Shown piece after piece: positions 43,983 through 53,671 of a stretch of DNA of 64,000 bases; the stretch's first letter is position 1, and every line of letters begins with the position of its first letter. Source of the DNA: Adiantum capillus-veneris. Lineage: Eukaryota > Streptophyta > Polypodiopsida > Polypodiales > Pteridaceae. The translations under genes were made by a program, and so were the position numbers. The stretch spans positions 11,826,478-11,890,477 of the forward strand of contig CM043961.1 of assembly GCA_014529385.2 (NCBI GenBank). The letters are read 5' to 3'. The notes beneath the pieces were generated by a model. The model was not told the origin of the DNA. It saw nothing but the letters and a program-made list of their open reading frames with translations, and searched no databases.

Positions 43983-45471
43983 TCAGAGATGACAGCTCTG
44001 CATAAAAACAAGACATGGAAGCTAGTTAAATTACCACAGGGCAAAAAGGCTCTACCTTGTAAATGGGTTTACAGGTATAAGATCACTGCTCATGATAGTC
44101 AGCCAAAGTACAAAGCAAGGCTTGTTGCCAAGGGCTTTAAGCAAGAACAAGGCATTGACTTTGATGAAGTCTTCTCTCCGGTGGTCAAGATGACTACATT
44201 GAGATGCTTTCTTGCATTGGTTGCCATATTAGATTTGGTGTTGCACCAAATGGATGTCAAGACAACGTTCTTGCATGGTGATTTAGATGTGGACATTTAC
44301 ATGCAGCAGCCAGAAGGGTTTGTTGAGGAAGGCAAGGAAGATTGGGCATGCCAGTTGTTAAAGAGTCTTTATGGCTTAAAACAATCACCGAGGGCATGGT
44401 ACCATAAATTCCACAAGTTTATGCTTTCTCAAGGCTACAAACGTAGTGAGTTCGATCACTGTCTATATACAAAGAAGGCTAAGGATGGTAGTTGGCTGAT
44501 CCTTATTTTGTATGTGGATGACATGTTGATTGCTGGCAAGCACTTGGAAGAAATTTCAGCTTTGAAGTCAAAGATGGCAAAATCGTTTGACATGAAAGAC
44601 ATGGGTGAGGCAAGTCATATACTTGGTATGCGCATTGAGAGAGACAGATCAAAGAAGTTGATTTGGTTATCTCAAACAGAGTATATTGACAAGGTTTTGC
44701 AACGTTTCAATATGGAGAAGGGAAAGACACTGAGTGTTCCATTGCCACCATATGTGAAACTTAGCAAACAAGATTGTCCTGTGTCTGAGGAAGAAAAGGC
44801 TGAAATGGATAAGATTCCATATGCGTCTGCAGTGGGTAGTTTGATGTATGCAATAATTGCTACTCGCCCAAGACATTGCATTTGCAGTGGGAGTAGTAAG
44901 TCGATACATGTCAAACCCAGGCAAGAAGCATTGGGAGGCAGTGAAAGGAATATTGAGATACCTGAAAACTACAAAGAGTATGCGTATATGCTATGGGAGT
45001 CAGGAGCTAAGTGTAAAGGGTTTTATAGACTCAGATTATGCAGGTGACTTAGACAACCGAAGGTCTACGTCAGGGTATGTCTTTACATTGGCTGGTGGAG
45101 CAGTATCATGGCGTTCTAGATTACAAGATTGTGTTACTCAGTCTACTACAGAGGCTGAATATGTTGCAGCATCAGAGGCATGGAAAGAATCAATTTGGCT
45201 TAATCGACTAGTAACAGATTTGGGAATCAAAGAAGAGATGCCTGTGTTATATTGTGATAGTCAAAGTGCTATACATTTGGCTCGCAATCTAGTTTATCAC
45301 TCAAAGACAAAGCATGTGGATGTGAAGTATCATTTCATCAGGGAAATGCTCGAGGATAAGCAACTTCAGCTTGTCAAAGTTCACACCACAGAAAATCCTG
45401 CTGATCTACTTACAAAAGGACTTCCCTCAAAGAGCTTTGTGCATTTTCACAAGCAGTTAGGTGTAGGGTAG
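43983..45471 (+). pseudogene. Ty1/copia RT and RNase H of C_young, one frameshift
   Basis: In the gag-pol frame from 43989: CKWVYRYKITAHD, GIDFDEVFSPVVKMTTLR, MDVKTTFLHGDLD (first catalytic Asp, residue 89), YGLKQSPRAWY, ILYVDDMLIAG (YVDD at 175-178) and EASHILGMRIERD. Near 44867-44871 a one-base insertion ('cgcccaagacattgc') shifts the frame. The RNase H continues in the next frame from 44857: DIAFAVGVVSRYMSNPGKK, DSDYAGDLDNRRSTSGYVF, TQSTTEAEYVAASEAWKES, YCDSQSAIHLARNLVYHSK and ENPADLLTKGLPS, ending with a stop at 45469-45471. All acidic active-site residues remain. Confidence 0.95.
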
Positions 45472-45549
45472 TACATCACTTCTCTACATCTCTTGTATAT
45501 TAGCTTGTATAGTAGCTTCTCTCACACTTAAAGTACCACATTGGACTTT

Positions 45550-45560
45550 AAGTGGGAGGT
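45550..45560 (+). promoter_or_regulatory. Polypurine tract of C_young
   Basis: AAGTGGGAGGT immediately before the 3' LTR, in the usual place for plus-strand priming. Confidence 0.85.
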
Positions 45561-45752
45561 TGTTGGGGTATAAAGCCCAATGTGGTCGCCCAGGTAAGTG
45601 GGCGGGCCGCCAGGTATGTACACATATTCTTTTGTAAAAACCTAATAAGAACTCACTATGCTCTACACATTACAGTAGAGCGAGTTCACCATATCGTCGT
45701 GCTCTTCTTCTCGCACTCTCTCTCGCGTCGCACTTCCGCTCGTACTCCTTCA
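45561..45752 (+). mobile_element. 3' LTR of C_young
   Basis: 192 bp, TGTTGGGG to CCTTCA, near-identical to the 5' LTR and followed directly by the CTAAT duplication. The CAGGTAAGT motif recurs at 45591-45599. Confidence 0.95.
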
Positions 45753-45757
45753 CTAAT

Positions 45758-46336
45758 GCCTCTGCTGGCAGCAATTCGTCTGGAAATTTTGGTGATAAGA
45801 GCAAAAAGAAGATGCGTTGCCATTATTGTAGAGGTAATGATCATTTGATCAAGCAGTGTCCTAAGTTGAAGGCCAAAGAGGCTAAGAAGAAAAAGGGTGG
45901 TTCCACTGCAAATGCAAGCTCCACTACAAATGCAACCATTGTTGAGTCTTCTGTAAAAGGAGACTGTGATGCTGATGTTGATGTAGAATGGGATTTTAGT
46001 GCAGAGTGCACTTACAATCCTGATGTCCATGATGCATGCTTGTCAGTTGCTGCAGATTCACATGTGTGGTATTTCGACAGCGGTGCTACAAAGCACATTA
46101 CCTCACATCGTGAATTGTTCACCTCTTTTGAGCCTGTCCCTCATGGGAGTTCAGTCACTTGTGCCAACAATGCCTCTTATCCGGTTCAGGGGGTTGGAAA
46201 GATTGTGCTTACTACTGCAAATGGCAGTTCTTTCACACTTGTTGATGCACTTTATGTACCTAGGATCAAGAAGAATCTTTTGTCTGTATCCGCACTTGCT
46301 AGACTTGGACTTGTAGTCAAATTTGTGGATGACAGA
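45758..46336 (+). pseudogene. C_outer gag end, zinc knuckle and protease
   Basis: This resumes the gag frame interrupted by C_young. After a Ser/Gly stretch comes KKKMRCHYCRGNDHLIKQCP, a canonical CX2CX4HX4C knuckle, a Lys/Ala-rich linker, and the protease HVWYFDSGATKHITSHRELF (DSGA active site), then VQGVGKIVLTTANGSSFTL and NLLSVSALARLGLVVKFVDD. The frame is open throughout. It is cut at the TGTAC target site of a solo LTR (46337-46341) and resumes at 46921. The nucleocapsid knuckle binds RNA; the protease would cleave the polyprotein. Confidence 0.92.
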
Positions 46337-46341
46337 TGTAC

Positions 46342-46915
46342 TGTTAACCCTCACGGCACACGGACACCCATCACCTACGATGGACGCGTATTATGTATTT
46401 GGTAGAGTCAGGTACCGGGCTTGTCGGACCAATAGGGAAAGGTAGAGTGATCGTCGATGAGAGGCGCACTTTAACTTGGACATTCAAGGGATTAGTTGGT
46501 TAAGCATGGGCGCCCAAGTGTGAATGGGGTGAGCTCCTATAAAAGCCAACTAAACCTAATTTTTACTCATTCTCTCATTTGTGCAATTGAAGAGTGCTCT
46601 TGCTCCATCTCCATCTTCTTCTTCTTCACCTCCTTGTGTGTGTGTGAGAGAGAGAGATAGAGAGGGAGAGTGTGTGTGCGATCGAGCATTACGAAGGCAC
46701 GACGGCGGCGAAGCGGTTGAGCACGGCACGACTGCAGCTTCTTCTTCATCGCGGCGAGGAATCCACCACGAAGGCGAGCGTAGAGCGGTGAGTGACACAC
46801 CCTTTGTTTTCTTGAGCTCGCTAGTTTAGGCTTGTTGTGTGCTTGGAGCCGTTTGTGGCTCGCATACGGTGTATTGGCAAGTCCCTTGCTTCGACAGTGC
46901 GGCAAGGAGCGCACA
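46342..46915 (+). mobile_element. Solo LTR with TGTAC target duplication
   Basis: 574 bp from TGTTAACC to GCGCACA, flanked by perfect TGTAC repeats (46337-46341 and 46916-46920). It has a TATAAAAG box at 46538-46545. It is GC-rich downstream with TG/GA dinucleotide runs near 46637-46660 and has no internal region, so it most likely formed by LTR-LTR recombination. Orientation is judged from the TATA box. It interrupts C_outer between protease and pre-integrase. ORFs inside are artefacts. Confidence 0.85.
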
Positions 46916-46920
46916 TGTAC

Positions 46921-48556
46921 AATTCATGATCTCAGTTTTGTTATGAAATTGTTGCATCTGGCCTTTTGTACCGTGGGTTGTATAGGCTCACTATGTATGA
47001 CAAGTGTGGACAAAATTTTGCAAATGCAGTTGCAGATTCAAGGGCTATTTCAGAGGCAAAACTTTGGCATGCACGTTTTGGGCATCTGAATTTTGCTAGT
47101 TTGTTGTGTTTGGAGAAATCTGATATGGTTACTTCTTTGGCGCCTCTTGAAGCACCTATCAAACATGTTTGTGAGAGTGTATTTTGGGTAAAATGTAGCG
47201 TTTTAAGTTTCCAAAGGATGGTTCAGTTAGGGCCACATGCAGGTTGCAGCTTGTGCATAGTGATGTTTGTGGGCCCATGCAAACTCCGTCCTTGGGCAAT
47301 TACCTGTACTTCGTGAATTTCATTGATGATTACTCCAGGCATGCATGGGTATTTCCACTTAAAGCGAATTCCGAAGTTTTTATGTGCTTCAAACAATTCT
47401 GGCTATGGTTGAAAATGTCTCGAAATGTACTATGGTCACCCTCCGTTCGGATCGAGGGGGGTAGTATATGTCTCATGAATTTAATGCATTTTTGGCTAGT
47501 CGTGAGATAAAACACCAATGTACAGTGCCGTATACGCCTCAGCAAAATGGTGTTGCTGAGAGGAAAAACAGGTCTCTTACGGAAATGGCAAGATGTATGG
47601 TCAAGAGTCAAGCTTTACCACATTCGTTTTGGATCGAGGATGTCATGTGTGCCATCTATGTACTCAACAGGTGTCCTACAAAAGCGTTGTAGTCTATGAC
47701 TCCATATGAAGCATGGCATGATAGAAAGCCATCTATTGAGCACATGCATGTTTTTGGCTGTTTGGCTTATGGTTTAGTGCCACAAGTGCAACACATAAAA
47801 TTGGATGATAAGGCTGTCAAAATGTATTTTTGTTGGTTATAGTGCTGAAAGCAAAGGTTACAGGTTGTCTCATCCGCAAACAAAGCGTACTTTGGTTTCA
47901 CAGGATGTAATGTTTGTGGAAGATTCTGTTCAACCCTTATTGTCATGTACTAGAGATAGTAATGTAAGCTCACAGGACATTTATGACACTTTGTTGCCTC
48001 TTTTCAGTGGTGGAAGTTCGAATGTAAATTCCAATGAGGCAAATGTACAACCTATGGGGGTTTTCAAAAATGTTATAGATCAGCCTATTACTGATGCAGA
48101 TACATGATGTACTTGATGAGGAAAGGGCTGAAAATGAGCAGGCTAGAGGTATGCCAAAATGGCTAGTGCACACTTTGCGTGACAGAAAATTGGATGCACC
48201 TTTGTCTAGTCGTACTCGTTCAGGCTCTTGCCATGCATCTTATGCATCAAATTGTTATGCTTTGGTTGTGTCTAGCTTACATGATGTTGAGGAACCTCTG
48301 TCTTTTGATGAAGCACAAAATTCAAAAAATTGGGTGGCTGCCATGCAATCAAAATATGATGCACTTATAGAAAAGGACACATGGACTTTATGTGATTTGC
48401 CTCTTGGCAAAAAGGCCATTGGTATGAAGTGGGTTTACAAGTTGAAACGCAAGCCGGATGGTGTGATCGATCGCCATAAGGCTCGACTTGTTGCAAAGGG
48501 TTATGCACAACAAAAAGGCATAGATTATGAAGAGACTTTTGCTCCCACTTGTTGTA
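46921..48556 (+). pseudogene. Ty1/copia pre-integrase, integrase and RT start of C_outer
   Basis: Plus strand, several frames: ASGLLYRGLYRLTMYDKCGQ (after a frame change), KLWHARFGHLNFASLLCLEK, LQLVHSDVCGPMQTPSLGNY (first Asp), NFIDDYSRHAWVFPLKANSE, a decayed second-Asp region near 47450, CTVPYTPQQNGVAERKNRSL (Glu), AIYVLNRCPTKAL then a stop, MTPYEAWHDRKPSIEHMHVF, KCIFVGYSAESKGYRL, then the RT entrance NWVAAMQSKYDALIEKDTWT, KWVYKLKRKPDGVIDRHKAR and GIDYEETFAPTC. It stops being copia-like at about 48556, where a minus-strand gypsy integrase fragment begins. Frameshifts near 46950, 47150, 47400, 47820 and 48100. Confidence 0.9.
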
Positions 48557-49370
48557 TGCTTATTGTGAGCTATCATGAAGTTGATAGTGAGTTCTTTTAT
48601 CACTCAATTTATAAACTGAGTACCATTGTCACTCACAATCTCAAAGGGACAACCAAATCTTGTAATAATATTCTCAAAGAGAAACTTGGCAGTTGACCTT
48701 GCATCAGCCTTACGTGTCGCCCTGGGTTCCGTCCACTTTGTCACATAGTCAATGGCAACGATAATATATCGACATTGAGTGCTATGAGCTGCCGGACTAA
48801 TTGGGCCTACAAAGTCCAAACCCCATTTTTCAAATGGTTGAGTCACTTTAACAGGATGTCAGGGCATCTTATCATTTCGTTGTGTGATCTTGTAACGTTG
48901 GCATTCATCACATCCTTTTGCAAAAAGTGATGCATCCTTGAATAAGGTAGGCCAACAATAGCCTGATTGCAATACCTTTCTAGCTGTTAGTTCCCTCAAG
49001 AAATGTCCTCTGGCTATACCCATGTGAGCTTCTTGCAGTATGTATAAACACTCATCCTCACGGGCACAACGTCTAAGAATATCATTCTTCCCTATCCTGT
49101 AGAGAGTTCCTGCAATGAGAGAATAAGGTTCACATTCTTTTAACAGTTTTTGAGCTATGTCTTTATGAAGCTAATTGGGTGGAAAACCATTAACTACAAA
49201 GTTCACAATCTTCTCACTCCATTCAGACATGGTCTCGACTAGAAATAAGGAAGTATCGGGCAATTCATCATCGACTCCAGTAGAGGCTTCACCATTAGGT
49301 ATGCGAGACAAATGTGTTAAGTATGGAGCCTGATTTATCCTTGTAATTTTATGTGGTAAAAGCGCACATT
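48557..49370 (-). pseudogene. Gypsy integrase fragment (zinc finger and core)
   Basis: Minus strand from 49170: SLIAGTLYRIGKNDILRRCA, CLYILQEAHMGIARGHFLRE (zinc-finger His pair), YCWPTLFKDASLFAKGCDEC then QRYKITQRNDKMP (Cys pair), VTQPFEKWGLDFVGPISPAA (first Asp), WTEPRATRKADARSTAKFLF, FGCPFEIVSDNGTQFIN (second Asp), a stop, then VIKELTINFM. It ends abruptly at about 48556 against the copia RT. Upstream (49370-49170) is decayed. This family differs from G-A and G-B (SDNGTQFIN versus SDRD). An isolated fragment, not functional. Confidence 0.85.
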
Positions 49371-49564
49371 TATAAAGCCCCCATTATGAGGAGAAGCCAT
49401 CGTGCGTGAAGGAAAATCACTCGCCGGAAACCAAAATTTTCACAGCCAAAAATCAGGAGCAACTTTAGGGGCCCCGGTCCCGGGGGTGGAAGCCCCCGAG
49501 ACTTTTTTTCCCCCTTGCCGGAATATTCCTTTTCGCCGGAATATTATGGCCGGACGGCGGCCGG
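49371..49564. other. No gene; GC-rich flank
   Basis: Contains 'gccggaatatt' twice (about 49518 and 49535) and a run of T. No feature recognised. Confidence 0.3.
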
Positions 49565-50609
49565 TGTTGTCGGGCGCAATATCGTCTCATGGATCAACAC
49601 TGCGCCTCGTGGATTGTCACCACTACTCTATGCAGTATAGTGGATCTGTCTCACAACTAGCTTTACTAATTGTCGATACAGGGAGTATGGACCACGGATA
49701 GGCAGTCGGAGGCCCCGATGGGTTGTCAAGCCATGGAGTCCTTTAAGCTAGCACTTGCTACGACTCTCTAGTCAGCACGGCGCTATTCCGTCTACAAGAG
49801 TCCCGGCACTAAACTAGGTCCTCTGGGCATCAACAATGCAAGGAAACATGCTAAAAGAAAGTCTAGACTATATCCCAACACTTTGGCATCACCTGTAGCA
49901 CCTGGGTACCTGACACAAATACGTGTAATGATGTAGGGCGTAATGCTGTAAAAATGAAAATGTTCCAAAATCACTCCTCAACACCCCACAAGGTCCCTAA
50001 TGCCAATGGTATCACTAGAATGCACTTTTGGAAGCTAGAATGTCCTAGATCTGCAATTTACAAGCCGTGGACAAAAAACGTAATGATGTTTGCAGGTCAT
50101 GAAAAATGACGATTGATGACATCAGTGTAAAGCTCTTTGTGAGCTTGACCTCATGCACCAAAAATCATCTAATTTGGACACTCCTACCTCAAGATATGAG
50201 CAAAATAGCAACACGGCCAAAAAGTGTCCTGATGTTTGCCTATACTGTTTTTTACATGCAACAACTTACATCAAAGTGTAGATCAAAGCATAAACATTGC
50301 ACACACAAAATACTTAGCACAAAGAGAGATATGGATTCATAAAGATATGCCTGTCAAGAGGCTTTTACCTCTTCTGCTCTCTTCACTTCATAGTCCCCCA
50401 AAAAAACTCGTCCCTCCTTCCAAAATTCAACCCCTCTATAGGTCTCACATGTCTTACTGTGTACATATGTTACAAGCTGGAGGTATATGCCCCAAATCAT
50501 TACATTTGGTCCTTGCTAACCCCAAATTACATACAAGTCTGTCTGCTAAACAAGCTAACTGCAGAAAATAAAAAATGCTTTTTCGCCTTGTCGTGATGTG
50601 ACGACAACA
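49565..50609 (-). mobile_element. LTR of an unusual LTR element
   Basis: Plus strand TGTTGTCGGGCGC to GTGACGACAACA, 1045 bp, with 7-bp perfect inverted ends TGTTGTC/GACAACA. On the minus strand it is preceded by a seven-G polypurine tract (50610-50621), so this is the 3' LTR of an element whose internal ORFs lie at 50656-53060. No 5' LTR is seen; the element is cut near 53060. Confidence 0.75.
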
Positions 50610-50621
50610 CTCCCCCCCACT
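50610..50621 (-). promoter_or_regulatory. Polypurine tract of the unusual LTR element
   Basis: Minus strand AGTGGGGGGGAG immediately upstream of TGTTGTCG. Confidence 0.75.
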
Positions 50622-50655
50622 TAATCCATTGTCCGTCCTCGAACATGCTTTTTCT

Positions 50656-51771
50656 TTAGGTGCTTTGGGAATGTCGTCGGGCTGCTATAGCTCTTCGTAT
50701 TTCTTCTTGTCTCTCTTTGTTTTCTGCTTCTCTGATCCGCTCATGCACTGGATTTGCATTCTGTGCATCTTTGAATGCTACATACCTCAAAGCCAAGTTC
50801 TGGATGACTGGCTTGAACAAGTGTGTGTCCACCTCGAAGAATCCTGTGTGAAATAGCTCTTCGAATGTCATCATGTAAGAGCTAGGTAGGAACTGGCATC
50901 TGGCAAATAGTCCCATCATTTGGTGATGAGTTGGCTGCTTTGTCAAATCATATGCCAATCCCTCGTCGCCTTCTAAGAAAAGTTACCATGTTGTGTCGTC
51001 AGGTAGGTCTTCTTTGAAGGTCTGGAAGATCTTGATAAAAAGATCAGCTGCCTTTGTAAGCATGACACATGCAAGATCTGGAACGCCCCTGAATTTTTCC
51101 TGTGTTCTCCTCCAGGCTCTGACAAAGTATGCATTCGTAGTGAATCCTGAGGGTCGTGGCAGTTCTGGGTAATTTAGCCAATTTGGATGTCTGACCTTTG
51201 TCTGTTGAAACAGTGTCCACACCCTTCGTCTGGCGACTGGGCAATAAGTTGGATTAATCCTTTGAGCCCTGGGTGCCTTGTTGTATTCTACGGTAGACCC
51301 CATGTGCTGGGCGAACCATGTTAGCCGCCAATTTGGCTGATTCCTGAGAGGAGCAGTGCCTGACATTTCAGATGATGTGAGAGGTTCATATCCTCCTGTC
51401 TCTACCATAGTGCAAGAAGGCAACAATTCTTTTATCTGCATGGCATTGATGAGCCGAAGGAGAGGATAAGGTAGGGACGGTTGTATCATACTGTCAATGA
51501 TCTGTTGTGCATTTTTATACTGCTTCACCGCAACTGACACTACCTCATACTCCCACTTCTTGTATGCCTTGATAGTAGGCTCTTGCTCTTCTTCTACCTC
51601 CTGCTGCATAGTGCGGAGCAGTTCGTTGTCTTCAGTTTCCGCAGCCATTTCCCCACTGGGTTCTTCGGCCATTGGCTCTTCGATTTGTGTAGGTTCCTTT
51701 ATGTCTATTGCTTCAGTCTGTTCCATTTCTGGCATCTCTTCAAAATTAGTTCTTGATGCTTGAGCTGTCAT
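50656..51771 (-). pseudogene. Unknown ORF2 of the unusual LTR element, one TAA
   Basis: The minus-strand ATG at 51771 (MTAQASRTNFEEMPEMEQTE) starts a 371-codon frame interrupted once by TAA at 50983 (DDTTW-stop-LFLEGDEG). An acidic N-terminus (many Glu, Pro) is followed by a globular-looking region: KAYKKWEYEVVSVAVKQYKN, IQPSLPYPLLRLINAMQIKE, LTWFAQHMGSTVEYNKAPRA, RRRVWTLFQQTKVRHPNWLN, FVRAWRRTQEKFRGVPDLAC. Near the end come FEELFHTGFFEVDTHLFKPV and a Lys/Arg/Glu-rich tail. I do not recognise the family; no zinc knuckle, protease, RT or integrase motif. It overlaps the end of ORF1 by 26 bp in another frame. Position just before the PPT suggests it is the last ORF of the element. Confidence 0.6.
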
Positions 51772-53053
51772 GGGTCATTAGTTCTCTCTGTTCCTTGAGT
51801 TCCGCCACTTCTTTCTTGAGTGCTTCCAGCTCCCTGAGCATCTCTTGACCTTCGATACTCTGAGTTGGCTGCGCGGATGGTTGAGGAGCCAATAACGGCT
51901 GCATGAGAAGCTCATCAAGTTGAGCCTGCATCCACCTTTGCTTTTCCATAGCCACCTGATGCACCTTTCTTATAATGGCCATTTGGTTTTCAGTTTCTGC
52001 GTTTCTGTCCTCGGCCACTTTCTTTGCTTCCATCGCTTCCTTTACTTGAGTCTGGAGGATATGGATCTGTCGCTTCAGTGCTTGGTTTTCTTCCTCCGAC
52101 TTCTTTGCGTCTGCTCTGGCTTTGGCAAGTTCGTCTTGGACACTTCGTCTTCTTTCCTCCTCCTCTCTTTTTAATTGGCTTTGACTCTGCGACAATTCTA
52201 CCATCTCATTGATTTCTCGGATCACGCGGTTTCTCCAATCTTCTATTTGTTCATCTCTGGCGAGCATTGGCAAGTCTGCTTCTCTCCTTCCTTCTTCTTG
52301 TGCCTCTTCTGCGATTTCTGGTCTTGGAGGACTTTGCTCGACAGGAGCCGGGCTTGGCTCGCTAACTTTTGCAGGTTGAGCTATTAGTGGAGAAGATGGT
52401 TGTGAAGGAACCAAATCTTGTCTTGGTGAAGGAGGTGGAGTGTTGCCTGCTTCCAGATTTATCATGCATGTCCAGTCCTCCTTTGTAGAAATGTCCTCTA
52501 GCGGACTTTCTGGCTCCTCTGTGGATGCTCGTGGTACTTGGCGCTCTTCATAAGCTGCTCGAAGTTCTTCTTCTAGTTCCACTTCCATATGCTGTACCGT
52601 CTCTGAGTACTGCACGGTTTCCTCTTCTACAGCAGCAGTTGTTTCTTTTTGTGGAGCTCCCTCTTCATCATGTCTTCTTCTCACTTGTTCTTCAGCTAAT
52701 CTTCGTCCCAATCTACTCATGCGAGTCAAATGCTGTAGTTGCTCTTCATGCTTTTGTCTGTGTGGAGCAACTTGCCTTTGCCTCTTGGGTTGAGGTTCGG
52801 TTTGACGACTAATCTCCTCTATTACCCTTTGTTGCTCTTGTCTTGGATCGTGTCTCCTCTTTGTGCGGCGCTCATGTTGTACTGTAGCTTCTTCTTCTTC
52901 CCTTTCTATTGGTTTGTGGACTGAAGCTGTGGCTATGGCAGTGGCTTCTTCATCCTCAGACTCTTCTTCCTCTGCTTGGCCTGACAGGAGATTCTTGCGC
53001 AAATGCCTCGCCATGTGAATTAGGGTTGCGTTATCTGAGGCCTGCAGCTTCAA
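51746..53053 (-). CDS. Unknown coiled-coil ORF1 of the unusual LTR element
   Basis: An open minus-strand frame of about 435 codons with no stop. It has no ATG at its upstream limit and stays open to the junction with Helitron sequence near 53060, so the true N-terminus is probably missing; the first Met is in TLIHMARHLRKNLLSGQ. The protein is highly charged: acidic stretch EEEESEDEEATAIATAS, basic/Gln-rich RRTKRRHDPRQEQQRVIEEI, a Pro-rich centre (SPLIAQPAKVSEPSPAPVEQ), then a long predicted coiled coil from about residue 280 (INEMVELSQSQSQLKREEEE, KKSEEENQALKRQIHILQTQ, MLRELEALKKEVAELKEQRE). Function unknown; a structural gag-like role is only inference. It is the longest stop-free frame outside C_young. 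Confidence 0.6.
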   Translation of the reverse strand: MKLQASDNATLIHMARHLRKNLLSGQAEEEESEDEEATAIATASVHKPIEREEEEATVQHERRTKRRHDPRQEQQRVIEEISRQTEPQPKRQRQVAPHRQKHEEQLQHLTRMSRLGRRLAEEQVRRRHDEEGAPQKETTAAVEEETVQYSETVQHMEVELEEELRAAYEERQVPRASTEEPESPLEDISTKEDWTCMINLEAGNTPPPSPRQDLVPSQPSSPLIAQPAKVSEPSPAPVEQSPPRPEIAEEAQEEGRREADLPMLARDEQIEDWRNRVIREINEMVELSQSQSQLKREEEERRRSVQDELAKARADAKKSEEENQALKRQIHILQTQVKEAMEAKKVAEDRNAETENQMAIIRKVHQVAMEKQRWMQAQLDELLMQPLLAPQPSAQPTQSIEGQEMLRELEALKKEVAELKEQRELMTHDSSSIKN

Positions 53054-53059
53054 GTCTTC

Positions 53060-53600
53060 CTTGTATCTATGATTCTTAGAAGCCTGTTGCCTATCAAGGA
53101 GGCCTCATCGAACACAACTAGTTTTTTGTATAATTGTGAAAGTTCAGCAAGGCTGCTAGAAGAGAGGTTGACGTTGGGTTGAAGTACAAGTGGTAGACGC
53201 AATGCAGAGTGAATTGTTGTCCCCCCAAGATTGAATGCTGCTTTGCCAGTATATGCCATCAGTAAAGCTGTGGGGAGTTCAATGTCAAGTTGAATCGCCA
53301 GGTTGTAGTGTCGAATCAGCCCTTGGACTATAGCTTGCAGCACAAAAGTCTTCCCTGTTCCTGCATCTCCCGTCAAGAAAAGAAGGATAGGGTCCGTTGG
53401 CTTCAATCATTTCCTAGTTAAAATGTCATCATAAAGGGATCATTGATCAGTGTTTAATTTTTCGATTAATGAATGATATTGCTCATTCGGCATTGCTAGT
53501 TTCTTAGAAAGAGGGAGCGGCCTTGTTGCAAGTGGAGGGCCTTGAAGATCAAGATCTAGATTGTATTTGTGAATTTGCATTGTTTCTGCACTTGTTGAGG
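53060..53600 (-). pseudogene. Helitron/PIF1-type helicase, N-terminal fragment
   Basis: Minus strand: PPLATRPLPLSKKLAMPNEQ (about 53545), NTDQ-stop-SLYDDIL, then ILLFLTGDAGTGKTFVLQAI, an intact Walker A (GDAGTGKT, about 53365), LPTALLMAYTGKAAFNLGGT (motif Ia), TIHSALRLPL and KLVVFDEASLIGNRLLRIID (Walker B DE). This is the start of a PIF1-like 5'-3' helicase as found at the C-terminus of plant Helitron proteins. It ends after IIDTR at about 53060, where the coiled-coil ORF1 frame begins, so helicase motifs III-VI are missing. It lies downstream of the Rep domain on the same strand, in the normal Helitron order. Confidence 0.85.
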
Positions 53601-53671
53601 TGTTTATTAAGACTCCACAATGGTTGAAGTTGTGGTCTCCAAGCTTGAGAATTTTTTACGGTTTTCATTTA

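Larger units (their letters stand above)
40196..45752 (+). mobile_element. Nearly intact Ty1/copia retrotransposon C_young
   Basis: 5557 bp with LTRs 40196-40391 and 45561-45752, flanked by perfect 5-bp target-site duplications CTAAT (40191-40195 and 45753-45757). It contains a canonical PBS, a roughly 1-kb leader, one gag-pol frame and a PPT. The LTRs differ by about three substitutions plus one 4-bp TC-repeat indel, so insertion was recent. It splits the gag of C_outer. Three TAG stops and one single-base frameshift probably make it non-autonomous. Confidence 0.97.

Noticed and set aside
45552-45848. 98-codon ORF across the 3' LTR of C_young
   Set aside because: It reads through an LTR and into C_outer gag in the wrong frame.
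46556-46914. Minus- and plus-strand ORFs within the solo LTR
   Set aside because: They are generated by dinucleotide runs and GC-rich LTR sequence; the TSD shows the whole block is a solo LTR.
52524-52812. Leu/Val-rich plus-strand ORFs that look membrane-like
   Set aside because: They are antisense shadows of the Glu/Arg/Gln-rich coiled-coil ORF1.
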